Origin: Pisolithus tinctorius
Lineage: Eukaryota > Basidiomycota > Agaricomycetes > Boletales > Pisolithaceae
Direction: 5' to 3'
NCBI GenBank assembly: GCA_024663395.1
Contig: JANFAH010000050.1
Coordinates: forward strand, 1-64,000
DNA: 64,000 nt
In this document: positions 47,631-59,269 of the stretch, piece by piece
Position numbering within the stretch: the first letter of the stretch is position 1
Layout of the letters: each line of letters starts with the position of its first letter
Position numbers and translations under genes: made by a program
Notes under the pieces: model-generated
The model's database searches: none
What the model was told of the DNA's origin: nothing
What the model saw: only the letters and a program-made list of their open reading frames with translations

Positions 47631-50600
47631 ATAGCACTGAAATCTCAGTCACTAAGTCCAAACAGTCCAACCATCTATGTCCTCAACTCCCCTCTTGATC
47701 CTGACCCCTCAGCCTTGCACCCACTTTGGTCTCCAGTCTGGCCTCAACCTGGACAACCTGAACTTGACAGGGACCCTCTCCATCGATGAGAAGACCAACA
47801 GGTCTAGAGAACTGAAATGCAACATCTCTTCTGTTGCTATTGAAGAATTGACTGTAAACCTTGTGTCTCCTGTCGAGAAAAAGGGGATAAACAAGTTTAT
47901 GGACTATGAAGAACCCAAAGACAAAACCATCTGTGCACACTTCATGATGTCGATTGGAAAATTCATAGAAGAAGCCAAGAAGATTAACCCCAACAATACT
48001 CTTCTTTGAAAGATCACCATGGCTACTGAGTTAGCCCAAGAAGAACACAAGAAGAAACTGAAGGCTGTCCTCCCTGAAGACTATAAGGACTTCACCTCAG
48101 TTTTTGAGAAACCTTCCAATGGAGTTTTACCTCCATCATGACCCTATGACCATGCCATCAACCTTGTTGAGGACTTCATCCCCAAGGTGGCTAAGGCATA
48201 TCCACTCTCCCCCTCCAAAAGAGGTTCTGTGGAGAAATTCATTGAAGAAAATCTTTGAGAGGGAAAGATCCACCCCTTGAAGTCTCCTCAAGCCACCCCA
48301 TTTTTCTTTGTCAGAAAGAGAGATGGCTCCCTTTGCCCCTGCCAAGACTACCAATATCTGAATAAGAATACGGTGAAGGATGCGTACCCCCTTCCCCTTA
48401 TCTCAGATCTTGTTGATAAACTCAAGGGAGCATCTATCTTCACAAAGATGGATGTAAGATTGGGCTACAACAATGTCCATATCAAAGAGGGAGACCAATG
48501 GAAAGCCACATTCATTATGCATAAAGGACTTTTCAAACCGACAGTTATGTTCTTTGGGCTGTGCAACTCCCCTGCCACCTTCCAGTGATTTATGAACAAC
48601 TCCTTCTGAGACATGATTGCTGAAGGATGGCTGGTCATCTACATGGATGACCTTCTCATCTTCTCCACTGACCCCAAAGAACATAAATGAAGAACTTGTC
48701 ATGTTCTTGAACAAATGAGGGAACTGTCACTTCCCCTCAAACTAGAGAAATGCCATTTTGATCTGACCAAGGTTGAATACCTTGGAATGATCATCAAGGA
48801 AAACACTGTTGCCATGGATGCTGTCAAAGTCCAAGGTATTGCAGAATGGCCTGTCCCGAAGAAGGTCAAGGATGTGCAATCCTTCTTAGGATTTGCAAAT
48901 TTCTATAGAAGATTCATCCCTTACTACTTGGACATCACCCAACCCCTGATTGACCTCACCAAGAAGACAACTACTTGGGAATGGTCAAAGAAATGCCAAA
49001 CTGCCTTTGATCTCCTGAAAAGGATCTTCATGGCACAACCAACCCTTTGAATGCCTGACACTTCCCAGCCATTCACAATAACCACCAACATGTCCAAGTA
49101 TGCAACTGGAGGCATTCTCCTTCAAGAAGATTTGAATGGCCAGTGGCAACCCTGTGCCTTCATCTCTCAATTGTTTAACCCTGTGGAAAGAAACTATGAC
49201 ATCTACGATAGAGAGCTCTTGGGTGTCATCAGAGGATTGAAATCCTGGAGGCATTACCTCCATGGATCACCATTCCTGGTCAAGGTCTTCACCAACCATA
49301 AGAATTTGACCTATTTCAAGGCACCCCAGAACTTAAATCATTGCCAGGCCTGCTGGCTCCTCGACCTTGCAGACTTTGATCTGCAACTAGAACATGTCCC
49401 AGGAAAAGACCTGGCTGCACCTGACACCCTCTCCTCATGCCCTGACCATGTCCCTGACAACAATGAAGATAACAAAGGAGTCACTCTCCTTCTCCAAACA
49501 CTGTTTGTCAATCTCATCAACACAAACCTTACTCAAAAGGTTGTGTCCTCCTCTATGAAGGACCCTGTAGTCCAGATGGCACTTCATGCCATAGAGAATG
49601 TTGATATGCCACTCCCATTTAAATCTCACCTCTCTGATTGGAGGTTTGACAATGGAGTGTTGCTCTATAAAGACTGGGTGTACATCCCCAATGATCCCAA
49701 CCTCTGCTGGACCGTTGTGTCCAACCACCATGATCACCCCTCTGCAGAACACCCTGGTGTCTTGAAAACCTGTCAACTCATCTCCTCTGAGTTTTGGTGG
49801 CCTGGACTCACTTCTTTCATCCAAAAGTATGTTGAAGGCTGTGCTACATGCCAGCAAAATAAAGTAAACACCCACCCAACAATGCCACCCCTTACACCCA
49901 TCCCCTCAACCTCAACCCACCCCTTCCAACAGATCTCTTGCAATCTGGTTACCAATCTTCCCCTTTCTAAGGGTTATGATTCCCTTTTGGTCATGGTAGA
50001 CCATGGGCTTACAAAGGGGGTAATTTTAACACCCACAAAGAAAACCGCCTCTGCTGCTGATATTGTGACACTCTTTTTTAAGAAAGTCTACTCCTGCTTC
50101 AGGTTGTATGACAAAATCATATCTGATAGAGGTCCTCAGTTCACCTCTATGTTTGCAAAAGAACTCGCCTCCCTTCTGGGATACTCTCTTGCCTTGTCAA
50201 TGGCATATCACCCTCAAACTGACAGAGAAACAGAACATGCAAACCAGGAAGTTGAAACATACCTCCATGTCTTCTGCCAAAATGACCCCACCTCATGGGT
50301 GGACAATCTCCCTATGGCAGAATTTGTGCACAATCACCACCCCCATTCCATCACTCACCAATTGCCATTCTACCTCATGTATGGGTATGAACTGAAACCC
50401 CTTCTGTCCCTTATTGCAGAAACCCACCTTCCTGCTGCCAAGTCTAGACTTGAAGAACCCTGAAAAGCTAGAGAAGAGGCCCTTGCAGCACATGATCTAG
50501 CCAGAAAAACTATGAAAGACCACTTGTCATGACCCTTCTCCCCATTCCAAAAAGGAGATAAAGTCTGGCTAGAAGCATGGAACTTAAAATGTTCCTATGA

Positions 50601-52035
50601 AAATAGAAAGATCACCCCAAAACAAGAAGGACCCTTTACCATCTCCAAGGTCCTATCTCTGATCATGTACCACCTCACAATCCCCACATGATGGAAGATC
50701 CACAACATCTTCCATGCTTCCCTTCTATTGCCTTATTGTGAAAATGATGTCCATGGACTGACCTTTCCAGCTCCACCACCTGACCTAGTCAATGAGGAGG
50801 AAGAATATGAAGTTGAGGTGATAGTCAGCCATAAAAGGTCTGGCCATGGACATTCCTTTTTAATCAAATGGAAGGGCTACCCTTCATCTGAAAACTCTTG
50901 GCAGAAGGAGGCACACCTTGAACATGCAGATGATACACTCTCCACATATAAAAAACACTTCCCTAAAGACTTCCCTCTTCAGAAACCACCCACTCAATGC
51001 TCTACTCACACCATCAGAAATATCACTCTTGAAATGCCTCCTCATCACTACACCTATCCCCAAGAACCCTCAAGTTGCCACACCCCCTTCACTCATCATC
51101 AGCAACAGCCTGCCAGTGATCAGATGATCACTTCATACTGCCTTTTCATTGCCAATCCTGCTGTCATTGGCACTGTTTATCATGAAGTCAATGAGAACTC
51201 CCCTCTTGACTTGGTATATCATGCCACCATCCAAGCTCTTTGGCTTGAAGAGTTATCCCACTATGTAAACTGACAGAACCCTCTCCTGTCCCCTGCATGC
51301 ACCATTTTAAATGAGATCACATATGAGCAGGTCCCTCTTCTCCTCCAACTTTTTGATATCCTTGGAGGCACCAACCTCATCTACAATGTCCACCAGTACC
51401 CCACGTTGATTGCACCCCCTCCTCCTGGGTCTCAAAGACCCTTGACTGCAACTTCTCCCCCAGTTTCCTCTGTGTCATCCTCCCCTCTGGCATCATCACT
51501 GTTGTCCTCCCAGTCCTCTTGCTCTCTCAGAAGAGCTGACAGACCCTGAGCCTGCTGCCTGTCTGGCCCTAATCCCCAACCTTGCAAGTCCCATGACTCC
51601 CCATCTGAAGTTGACCCTGAGACCACCTTTGGCATCTCTAGAGCTGAACTTGACTACACCTTGAACATTGTCAAGACCCTCGCTCAGCTGCCACCATCTC
51701 CTGTGCTAAATGCACTTGCCAAAGCTGATCATCCTCTCACCCCATCTGACCCACACTATCATCAAGCATGCTATGTTTGCTGCCATCTCAGGCACATCCA
51801 TGTAAACTGTGGACTCTATGAATGTCCCCTTTGTCACAACACTTGCCCTGGGCATACCCAGGCTCAGTGCCTGTCCATACACCCTTGCTGCCCACTACAA
51901 GAAAGAATCACCACCCCTGGGTTGGTAGATGATTGTACCCTCATTGGGAGCAAGGATAATGATTTATATGACAATGATTTTGACTTTGATGACTCTGCCA
52001 TTAGCAACATGACTGGAGAACCTTACAGAGAATAG
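47631..52035 (+). pseudogene. Gypsy 1 pol (RT, RNase H, integrase, chromodomain, Cys-rich tail)
   Basis: One register from about 47631 to TAG at 52033, broken by at least ten TGAs and no other stop that I found. RT: YPLPLISDLVDKLKGASIFT, MFFGLCNSPATFQ, YMDD. RNase H: TTNMSKYATGG, where the catalytic Asp is now Asn. Integrase: the HHCC domain, then SCNLVTNLPLSKGYDSLLV (first catalytic Asp now Asn) and IISDRGPQF, AYHPQTD. Chromodomain: YEVEVIVSHKRSG, SFLIKWKGYPSSENSW, which binds modified histones and guides integration to heterochromatin. After it comes a long Pro/Ser tail with a Cys/His cluster (51766-51891: CYVCCHLRH, CGLYECPLCH, CPGHTQAQC) before the 3' LTR. Confidence 0.9.
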
Positions 52036-52072
52036 TTGAAGTCAGGGACTTCAATGCTTAGAAGGGGGGTAA

Positions 52073-52521
52073 TGTTATGTTTCACCCTTGTTTTCTCTCT
52101 TTTACTATATGTTTACCTTGTGTTTGATCTGTTAGACTGTCTTTCCTTTTTGAGCCATCTTCTCTCTGATCTGACAGCTCACTATTTCCACCACTAGCAT
52201 TACTCACTTTTTACATGCTTAGGACATGTGTCACTGTTGTTCAACCAATGGTGTAGTTACCTTGTTACATATGGATGCCTCATGGTCTGTTTCCTTGTAG
52301 TATTTAGCCTGTTGGCTCAAGTCCTGGAACTCCAGACTTGAGCTGCTCAATCATATGCAGTTGTCCTCAGAACTTTGCCCTCAGTGTCCCTAACCCAGAC
52401 CACTCTTACCAGCATTGACCAAATCCTTCATCATTTACAAAGGTTACTGCAGCCATGCTCAGTAGAAACCATTGTCTGCATTTGAGCTCTCCCTATGTCT
52501 TGACTTCATTCAAGCATAACA
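52073..52521 (+). repeat. 3' LTR of Gypsy 1
   Basis: 449 bp copy of the 5' LTR; followed by the target duplication TTAAC (52522-52526). Confidence 0.92.
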
Positions 52522-54660
52522 TTAACCCTCCCTCTTTTACCACAACTCATGTAATCATCTCTCTGGCTCACATGGTCATTTTCTCAAGGAATTCTTATCA
52601 AATGCTGGTGGCCACCACAGTGCCATCAGTGTAACATGCTCTCAGAACCATCAGTCCCTTAAAAAACCTGCTGTCAGTCATTCCCTGGACTGTTTCCCCC
52701 CCATGCCTGATGTGTTCTGGGACTAATCAGTACTTGGAAGGCTGAAAATGTTATGGAGGTTAATCTGGCACTTCAGAACATGATGGACAAACTAGCCCCC
52801 TCTCAACCAATGCATTTCTGGCACAGAAACACTGGTGTGGAAGTTGGGGTGAGACAAAACTTCCTTGTGCTCTGAGCACCATAAGAGGGTTCACTAGATC
52901 TTGCTCTGATCTGAACTGTAGATGACTGGGGAAGGATTATTTGGTCATATGTGACCAAAGGCAATATTCAGGGCCAGATGGAAGCACAGGATTCTGCTCC
53001 ATGGCAGTTCAGTAGCATATCCTTCTGATGACACCTAGGGGTAAAGAGGATTTTGTCTTGCCCTAATGTCCATACCACTGTCCCTGTGCCAGAAATGCAT
53101 TGGTTGAGAGGGGGCTAGTTTGTCCATCATGTTCTGAAGTGCCAGATTAACCTCCATAACATTTTCAGCCTTCCAAGTACTGATTAGTCCCAGAACACAT
53201 CAGGCATGGGGGGGGAACAGTCCAGGGAATGACTGACAGCAGGTTTTTTAAGGGACTGATGGTTCTGAGAGCATGTTATACTGATGGCACTGTGGTGGCC
53301 ACCAGTATTTGATAAGAATTCCTTGAGAAAATGACCATGTGAGCCAGAGAGATGATTACATGAGTTGTGGTAAAAGAGGGAGGGTTAATGGTACAAGTCC
53401 AATGTTTGTCATTGTTTACATGCTGACAAATCATCTGGAAGATCATGTAGTTTATTATGTAATCATATTTTCCCATCCTTCATGCCTTCAATCCCATCAA
53501 AGGGTCACTTTTCACTATTTCACCAGTCAGGGACAAAAGCATTGCAATGCACTTTTCAGAAAGAATAGGGTGTCTCTCAGCATGTATTGCTTTGTTTGGA
53601 CTGAACCTTAGTGCTCTGGAAAGCTTAGAGTCACCCCTTTCCAATGGTATAGGTATCATGATTATCTGTGCAGAATAGCCCAAGCTACATCAGCAGAAAC
53701 TCACACCTCACAAGCATTGCAATGCTTTTGTCCCTCACTGTAAATATGCTGCACACACTTGTGTTGCAGAATCCTACATGTCCTCCAACAGACTCTCATT
53801 CATTGCCCTGGAAAGATGCAGTCTTGGTGACACCACACCATGCTGTCTGTATGCAATGGAATTCAAAGACTGTGAAGGAATGAGTGGCATTGGGGGGGTT
53901 ATCTCTGATCATTTGTCCTGCATTGGACACCATAGAGGGACATGCTCTCACCTTTCCAGAAAAATTTGCTGTGGCTGCAAACCTGAAAAGTGGCCATGGT
54001 CAGAATTGACAAGAATGAGGTGGGTTATTGGATGAAGTGGAGCTGGCCATTGACATGGAGGTGATGGTGACTTTCAATGTGGCAACAGATCTTGACATGG
54101 CAGATGGAGCACAAGGTCAGGTGGTTGATATTGTTCTTGACTTGAGGGAGAGTGTCAAGGGTTCTGGCAAGAACATCATTCAGCTGCAATATCCACCTCT
54201 CTATGTCCTCATGGAAATGAAATGTACCAAGGCCAGTACACTGCTGGGACTAGGCAGTGGAGTACTGCCAGTGATGCCTATCTGTAGAACATTCACCATC
54301 ACATCTGCAGGGGGCAAATAATCCACAATCTTGCAGGTGCAGTTGCCCATAACACCAGCATATGCTTTCACAGATTATTGTGCCCAAGCACAAACTCTTG
54401 AACACTGCATGGTGGACATTGGCACACCTCCCACAGGACAAATAACCCTGTTCAGCACATATGTGGCTCTGTCTCATAGCCAAGGATGTGAGACAATCCA
54501 CCTGCTAAGAGACTTCAACATACAACTTTGCACACAGCACCCAAGCAAATACTTGTGGAGAGAGGATGAACATTTGGAGAAGTTGGATGTCAACACAAAG
54601 TGGTGGTGGCAAATGATGGAGTCCTCCACAGGTGTATACAGACAGTTACAGGCAGGTTCA

Positions 54661-54844
54661 TGAGCATGTGTACAATACAGTTTATTACTTAAGTGGCCCA
54701 CACTGCAGATGTGGCTGGTGGCATGTAGTGGCATTTGCCACATGGAGTTGGTTGAGAGGCACATGTGCAGATGTCAAAAAAAAGCATCTCAATTTCAGGC
54801 TGGAGTGACCTCATAAACAAGGTGACCATTGAATTAGAGCTTGT
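54661..54844. other. 3' flank of helicase remnant
   Basis: Low-CpG sequence with no coding signal; it could include the Helitron 3' end, but no clear CTRR terminus with preceding hairpin was identified. Confidence 0.35.
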
Positions 54845-55062
54845 ATGGAAACCATAGTTCAGTTGAGGTTCACACAGTTCTTGGATTGTTCTTGTTTGAT
54901 GAGTGGTGGAGAGATCCTGGCCAATGGCTTGGAGATTGAAATGTTGGTATCCCTCCTGATGGTGGGATGTCTCTCACTCCCTATCTTGCCTCTGCTGATA
55001 CTCAATGCAAGCACATCCAGTGAGTACTAATTGAACTTTTTAATGTTCTTGGATCAAACATC

Positions 55063-56181
55063 ATGGAACTGGTGGCACCTGCAGGAGAAGTAGATGAGGG
55101 AGCCAAGTGTACTGACTGGATGACAGAGGAGACCACTGCACTCATCAAGTACTTGCATGTACATCGCTCAGAACATGCTGACACTGGGAACTTCTGCCAA
55201 GTGACATATGTCAATGCTGCAGAGCACATTCACCGCCTCCATTGGACTGGTAAGATCAAGGATTACAGAAATGTGTCAATCAAATGGGGATAGGTATGTC
55301 CTTCCCTACTCTAAGTCTGCCATATTGACATTCAGCAGATGTAGATCAAACAAATATACAATGCAATAATGATTCATCACAGAGGATCAGGAGAACATTG
55401 GGACAATGAAAACAGTGTGAATATCTGTGGAGCAGCTGACATGGAAAAATGGGGCAAGTTTGTTGCCATCAAGGTATGTATTTGGTATGAATAGATACTA
55501 ATATGTTACTGAGACATTCAGAGAAATACAATCATGAAGCCCTTCCATAACAATGGCAGGGAGTACCTCCAGTTCATGGAGGATATTTTTCCACAGGGCA
55601 GTGCAACTGGCACTCATGTTTTCTGTGCTGGGACATCAAACCCCACCCCTACCATGACTACTGGCAGTACTGCTTCTGTTCCTTCCATCCCCCCCACTGC
55701 TGCCACATCAGCCAAAATTCCTGACCCCACTACCACATCCACTTTGGCTGGAGAGCACTCATTTGTGGTGATGTCCACTGATATCACAGCAATGGAATCC
55801 CCCTCTGGGCCCTCCCTTCTATTCTCAACAAACCAGCCTCCCCAGATGACTCTGGTCTCATCTGTTCATGACAGTAAGTGCAGCCAGACATCTGCACACT
55901 CTTCCAGCAAGGCAAAGCCTCAAGCCACCAATGCTCACACTGTTGCAGTCATATCAGTCAACAATACAATCTGGTGCCTGGGGGACCAGCTGTCAACAAC
56001 ATTCATGGATCTGCTGATTGCAGTTCAGACAGCCACTCACATGTTGTACAAAGATGCTGAGATCCTTCCCCATCACTGCACATTCATGACATGTCAGTTC
56101 TCTGGCATATCTAATGCTGCAGCTGTCTTCATTTCTTTGCCTGATGAACAAGCCCAGTGTGCATATGTAGTAGATGTGTAA
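55063..56181 (+). pseudogene. Myb/SANT-like DNA-binding protein remnant
   Basis: An exon at 55063-55293 gives TDWMTEETTALIKYLHVHRSE and GNFCQVTYVNAAEHIHRL, the start of a Myb/SANT-like DNA-binding domain as found in many agaricomycete proteins (usual form WTxEETxALIxYL). After a GT...AG gap, about 55348-55473 continues with IKQIYNAIMIHHRGSGEHWD and AADMEKWGKFVAIK, and 55534-56181 with KPFHNNGREYLQFMEDIFPQG, a Ser/Thr/Pro-rich linker and a C-terminal segment. A stop follows IKWG at the first junction, and CpG is depleted, so it is probably inactive. Its products elsewhere are thought to be transposon-derived or regulatory; no function is known. Confidence 0.6.
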
Positions 56182-56649
56182 AACTCTGCCCAAGAAGGAA
56201 TGGGCCATGGTACATAGAATCCCCCCCCCTCTCATCACCATGTAGCTTCACATCTTGTGTCTAGTAGTGCTGCATGTACACTTGCTCCAAAATGCATACA
56301 ATTTCTCAGAACACATCATAAATTGATTCAATGGAAGTATGACATGGAGTAACTACACTAAACAAAATCTGCCACTTTGTCTTCACATTTCCATTGCAAT
56401 GTCCCACATCCTGTGCATGAATAAGTCTTCTTCTACACCTGTTGCATGTCCCATAACTTGGAGATCACCTTCTTCATCTTCATCAGACATGAGGTCACCT
56501 GTGCCCTTCCCACTCTGATCATGGGTACAGATGAAATTGTGCAATGCACAGAGGGCCATGGGAATTTGTGCCTGTACATTGATGTCATATTCTGGTGCCA
56601 GGAGCAGTATTCAAAACTGGCACTTCAAAACACTGAAAACACAATCTAT

Positions 56650-57036
56650 TGTAATGACCGGTAGACTTTTCACTTCCACGTTTCCTGGTTGCCCATATAT
56701 ATCCACCCTCTGGTTAGGGTTATGCTTTAGGGATGCTTAGTCATCTCGGACTTTTCCTTTGCTTACTCTTTTATGCTTAGTAAGGCTGTGCCTTGTTACT
56801 AACACATGTTTGCATTCAACCAATAGTGTAGTTTTCTCTTTTGTTTACCTTTTTCCAGAAAGTTCTCTCGTGGCAGTACATACAAACAGTAGGGCAGTAT
56901 ATAAGTCCCATCATTTGTCGTGGCCAGGTTCTCTAATCTAGTTTGTTTTGAGCCTTGTTCTCAGTCAATGGGTTCCACTCCCAACACTCTCTGGTTTGAA
57001 GTGATAGCTGAGAAGACTTTGTCTTTGGTCACTTCA
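56650..57036 (+). repeat. 5' LTR of Gypsy 2
   Basis: 387 bp, begins TGTAATGACCGG and ends GGTCACTTCA; it contains the promoter-like GCAGTATATAAGTCCC at about 56893. It matches 43979-44364 and 63746 onward. Confidence 0.9.
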
Positions 57037-58273
57037 CTTGAACTAGATTACAACTTCTCCCCTATCCCTTCATACCCAGTGCTGAGGGTCAACAGCAGTA
57101 TGATACCTGTAGTGGGCAGTTCTGCCTGTAGTTTCTCTTTCGCCTCTGTCAGTGTGACTGAGAGCACCCAAGCGATGGAGCCAGTTGGGCAAATGTCTTA
57201 GGGAGTTTTAGTTCTACATATATACACTGTCCTGAGGTTGAGCTCAGTGTACAAAGGGCAATGCTTGATCAAGAGGGCCTGCAAGGTCCAGAGCAGCTGA
57301 GCCATACTTAGTCATAGTTCCTGCACAGCAGTGGAGGTAGACCCATAGTCAATGTTCTTGTACCCACTGTAGTTCACATAGTGTGCCAGGCTGGTCTCTC
57401 CCTATTTCTAGGAGATTGATCAGGTGTGCAACAGTGAATGGACTACATGTTTAGTGGTCCTGAACATCATCAGTGAGTAGTACGCTGTAGGAATAGGTAA
57501 TATAAGTTACCTAGAATTAGTAAATGTCGGTGATGGGCGAGATTTGTGCTCGACCCAAAAGGGAGGTCCTGTTTTGGAGAAATGAAGTGTAGTAAAAGGG
57601 TGAAAAATGCGAACTGTAAAAGGATACTTAGCTGTGCCTGTCTAATACTCTTGCCAGTCCTCCTGGCACTTTGGGTACTCCCCAAAGTAATAAATCTAAC
57701 TTCAAAAACTCGCCAAATTGCGAGATGAATTCACCCTACTACTGAGGGCCTGTGACATGGATTGGTTGTTATGGTAAACTGAACTTGCATGAACACAGCA
57801 CATGTGCTTAGTCAGCAATGCAGCTGCTTGCCACTAAGTCCAGTGGTACAATGCAAAAAAACAAAAGAAGGAAATAAAACAAAAGAAAACTCTCCACCCC
57901 TGAACTCATGACCCAGACTGCTTCTCCTAGGGAACTCAAACTCGTTCCCTACAATGCCTACTTTACTTTTACATTACCACCATTCCTGCTGCAAAGAAAG
58001 AAGAGGTTGACCTTCATCTCCCTCTTAGGTTCCTCCCTTACAAAAGGGAACTCTCTACTCCATGCCTCTTGCACTCCCTTTCCCCACTCACCCCCCTCCC
58101 CCTCCTGCCTCTTGAGCTTTTCTGAGAGGTGACTCTGGAACTCATTTACCCTTTGCCTTTGCCCTCCCCTGACCCAAATGAACTTGGGTTCATCTTTAAT
58201 CAACCCTATAACCTTTGGAGCTGCCACTCCATTCACCACCCCCTTTGTAAACTGGTCCTGCTAACTAGCAGAA
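57037..58273 (+). other. Gypsy 2 leader, with a CpG-rich foreign segment
   Basis: Noncoding between 5' LTR and gag. Bases about 57478-57735 carry at least seven CGs, while the flanks have almost none. No clear primer binding site was recognised just after 57036. Confidence 0.6.
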
Positions 58274-59269
58274 ATGGACCCCAACCAGCCCCAACCACCA
58301 CTGGTTGATTATGCCACAATCCAGGCTATGGCAGCAGCAATGGTGCAAGCCATGCAACAGTACATGCTGGCACCAGCTGCAGCACAAACAACCAACTTCA
58401 ACCCCACAAAGAGGGGTGTCACTGAACCCAGAACTTTCAACAGTTCCATGGCTAAGTATGAAGAGTGGGTAATCAAAATGAGAGCCTACTGCAAAGCAGC
58501 TGTCCACTGCTATACAAGCCAGGACTGCATGGCATTCTGGACCCAGATGACCAGTCCAATCACCAGCAACTATGCCCAGCCCAAGTTGGATTACCACTTG
58601 GCAAATGCGAACTGGCCTACCATCGATGAGGTGGTAGCAGATCTCAACTCTTGCTTCCAGCCCATGGACAATGGGGATTGGGCCCAGAAGAAGATGCAGA
58701 AAGCGAGGCAGGGACAGTCTTGAATGGATGCCTTCATGGCAGAGTTCAATAGTCAGAAGCTCATGGCAAGCACTTCTGATGATTTGGCTATCCTGTGCCT
58801 AGAACAGGCCATAAACCCTGAGGTGCTCTGCCTCATGCATCATCTGGGGAAAAGAAAGGACATGTACAAGGAGTATGTAATGGAGCTCTGGTTGGTGGCC
58901 AGGAACTTTGAAAACCACTGCTACATGACAGCCTCCTCTTCAAGGGTATGGCCTCAAAATCACCCTTGTGGCTTCACCACCACAGGAACACAGCCCAGGG
59001 CCGGTGCCCCTATGGATATAGGCACCACCCAGTGGCAAGGAAAGGGGAAGGGACCCCCTAAGGACAAGTCCCATATAACCTGTTTCAGATGCAGCCTAAA
59101 GGGCCATTATCAAAGCAAGTGCCCTAAACAGGCACAATCACAAGGATGCCCTGTCAGGGCTGTAAATACTGGCACTGGACCTGACCCCCACCTACAGGCA
59201 ATGGAGGGGATGAGCTTTGAGCAAATTGTTGCTCATATCAACCAGTTAAAAGAATTGGAGCTGCAGTGA
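58274..59269 (+). pseudogene. Gypsy 2 gag
   Basis: Starts MDPNQPQPPLVDYATIQAM and ends at TGA 59267, with one internal TGA (58721) just before MDAFMAEFNSQKLM, where Arg is likely (CGA to TGA). Capsid-like sequence is followed by a CCHC knuckle CFRCSLKGHYQSKC. The pol frame overlaps its end by a few bases in another register. Confidence 0.87.

Larger units (their letters stand above)
45156..52521 (+). mobile_element. Chromodomain Gypsy LTR retrotransposon 1, 7.4 kb, complete but decayed
   Basis: LTRs 45156-45605 and 52073-52521 start TGTTATG and end TAACA, and are preceded/followed by TTGAC/TTAAC (5 bp, one mismatch). A purine tract (AGAAGGGGGGTAA) abuts the 3' LTR. Inside are gag, protease, RT, RNase H, integrase and a chromodomain in the Gypsy order, i.e. 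a chromovirus. A roughly 385 bp LTR-like insert lies between protease and RT. The element sits inside the left arm of the foldback element: the right arm preserves the uninterrupted target (...CCATTAACCCTCC on the matching strand). Many TGA stops and destroyed catalytic residues show it cannot be active. Confidence 0.92.
44799..53740. mobile_element. Foldback-type DNA element with about 650 bp inverted arms and TA target duplication (hosts a Gypsy element)
   Basis: Ends are exact inverted copies: CAGTGAGGGACAAAAGCAT at 44799 and its reverse complement ending at 53740, flanked by TA (44797-44798 and 53741-53742). The left arm is 44799-45150 plus, after the Gypsy insertion, 52522-52824. The right arm is 53096-53740. 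The central spacer of about 271 bp (52825-53095) has no coding capacity. Without the Gypsy it would be about 1.57 kb. TA duplication and terminal repeats suggest a non-autonomous Tc1/mariner-type element with unusually long arms, or a foldback element. A shorter internal palindrome (AAAGCATTGCAATGCTT) lies near each end. It interrupts the helicase remnant. Confidence 0.88.
42290..54660 (+). pseudogene. Helitron/PIF1-type helicase remnant, split by nested insertions
   Basis: The helicase-protein sequence appears in three host blocks. Block 1 (42290-43973) contains stretches typical of the region before the helicase (VTLLCSCRGELYTCSQMQDY, CDMWEEQYTP, GPWLPHHDDSSTKDFYC) and the Walker A area (GKSKTIQIITENF, frameshifted). 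Block 2 (44370-44798) has the Walker B-like LIIDKMS (usually DE), DLPFGGLNVILVGDFHQFPP and AEWVDLLQHVCHGSCDECH. Block 3 (53741-54660) continues with NMLHTLVLQNP, VTPHHAV, DEVELAIDMEVMVTFNVATD and, at the end, TLFSTYVALSHSQGCETIHL. The gaps are a solo LTR and a foldback element with a Gypsy inside. Removing the foldback insertion and one TA joins blocks 2 and 3 in frame. Stops and lost residues show it is dead. Confidence 0.8.

Noticed and set aside
57470..57685. 71-codon minus-strand frame with a hydrophobic middle
   Set aside because: Lies in the CpG-rich insert of the Gypsy leader; hydrophobic stretch is likely chance in AT-rich sequence.
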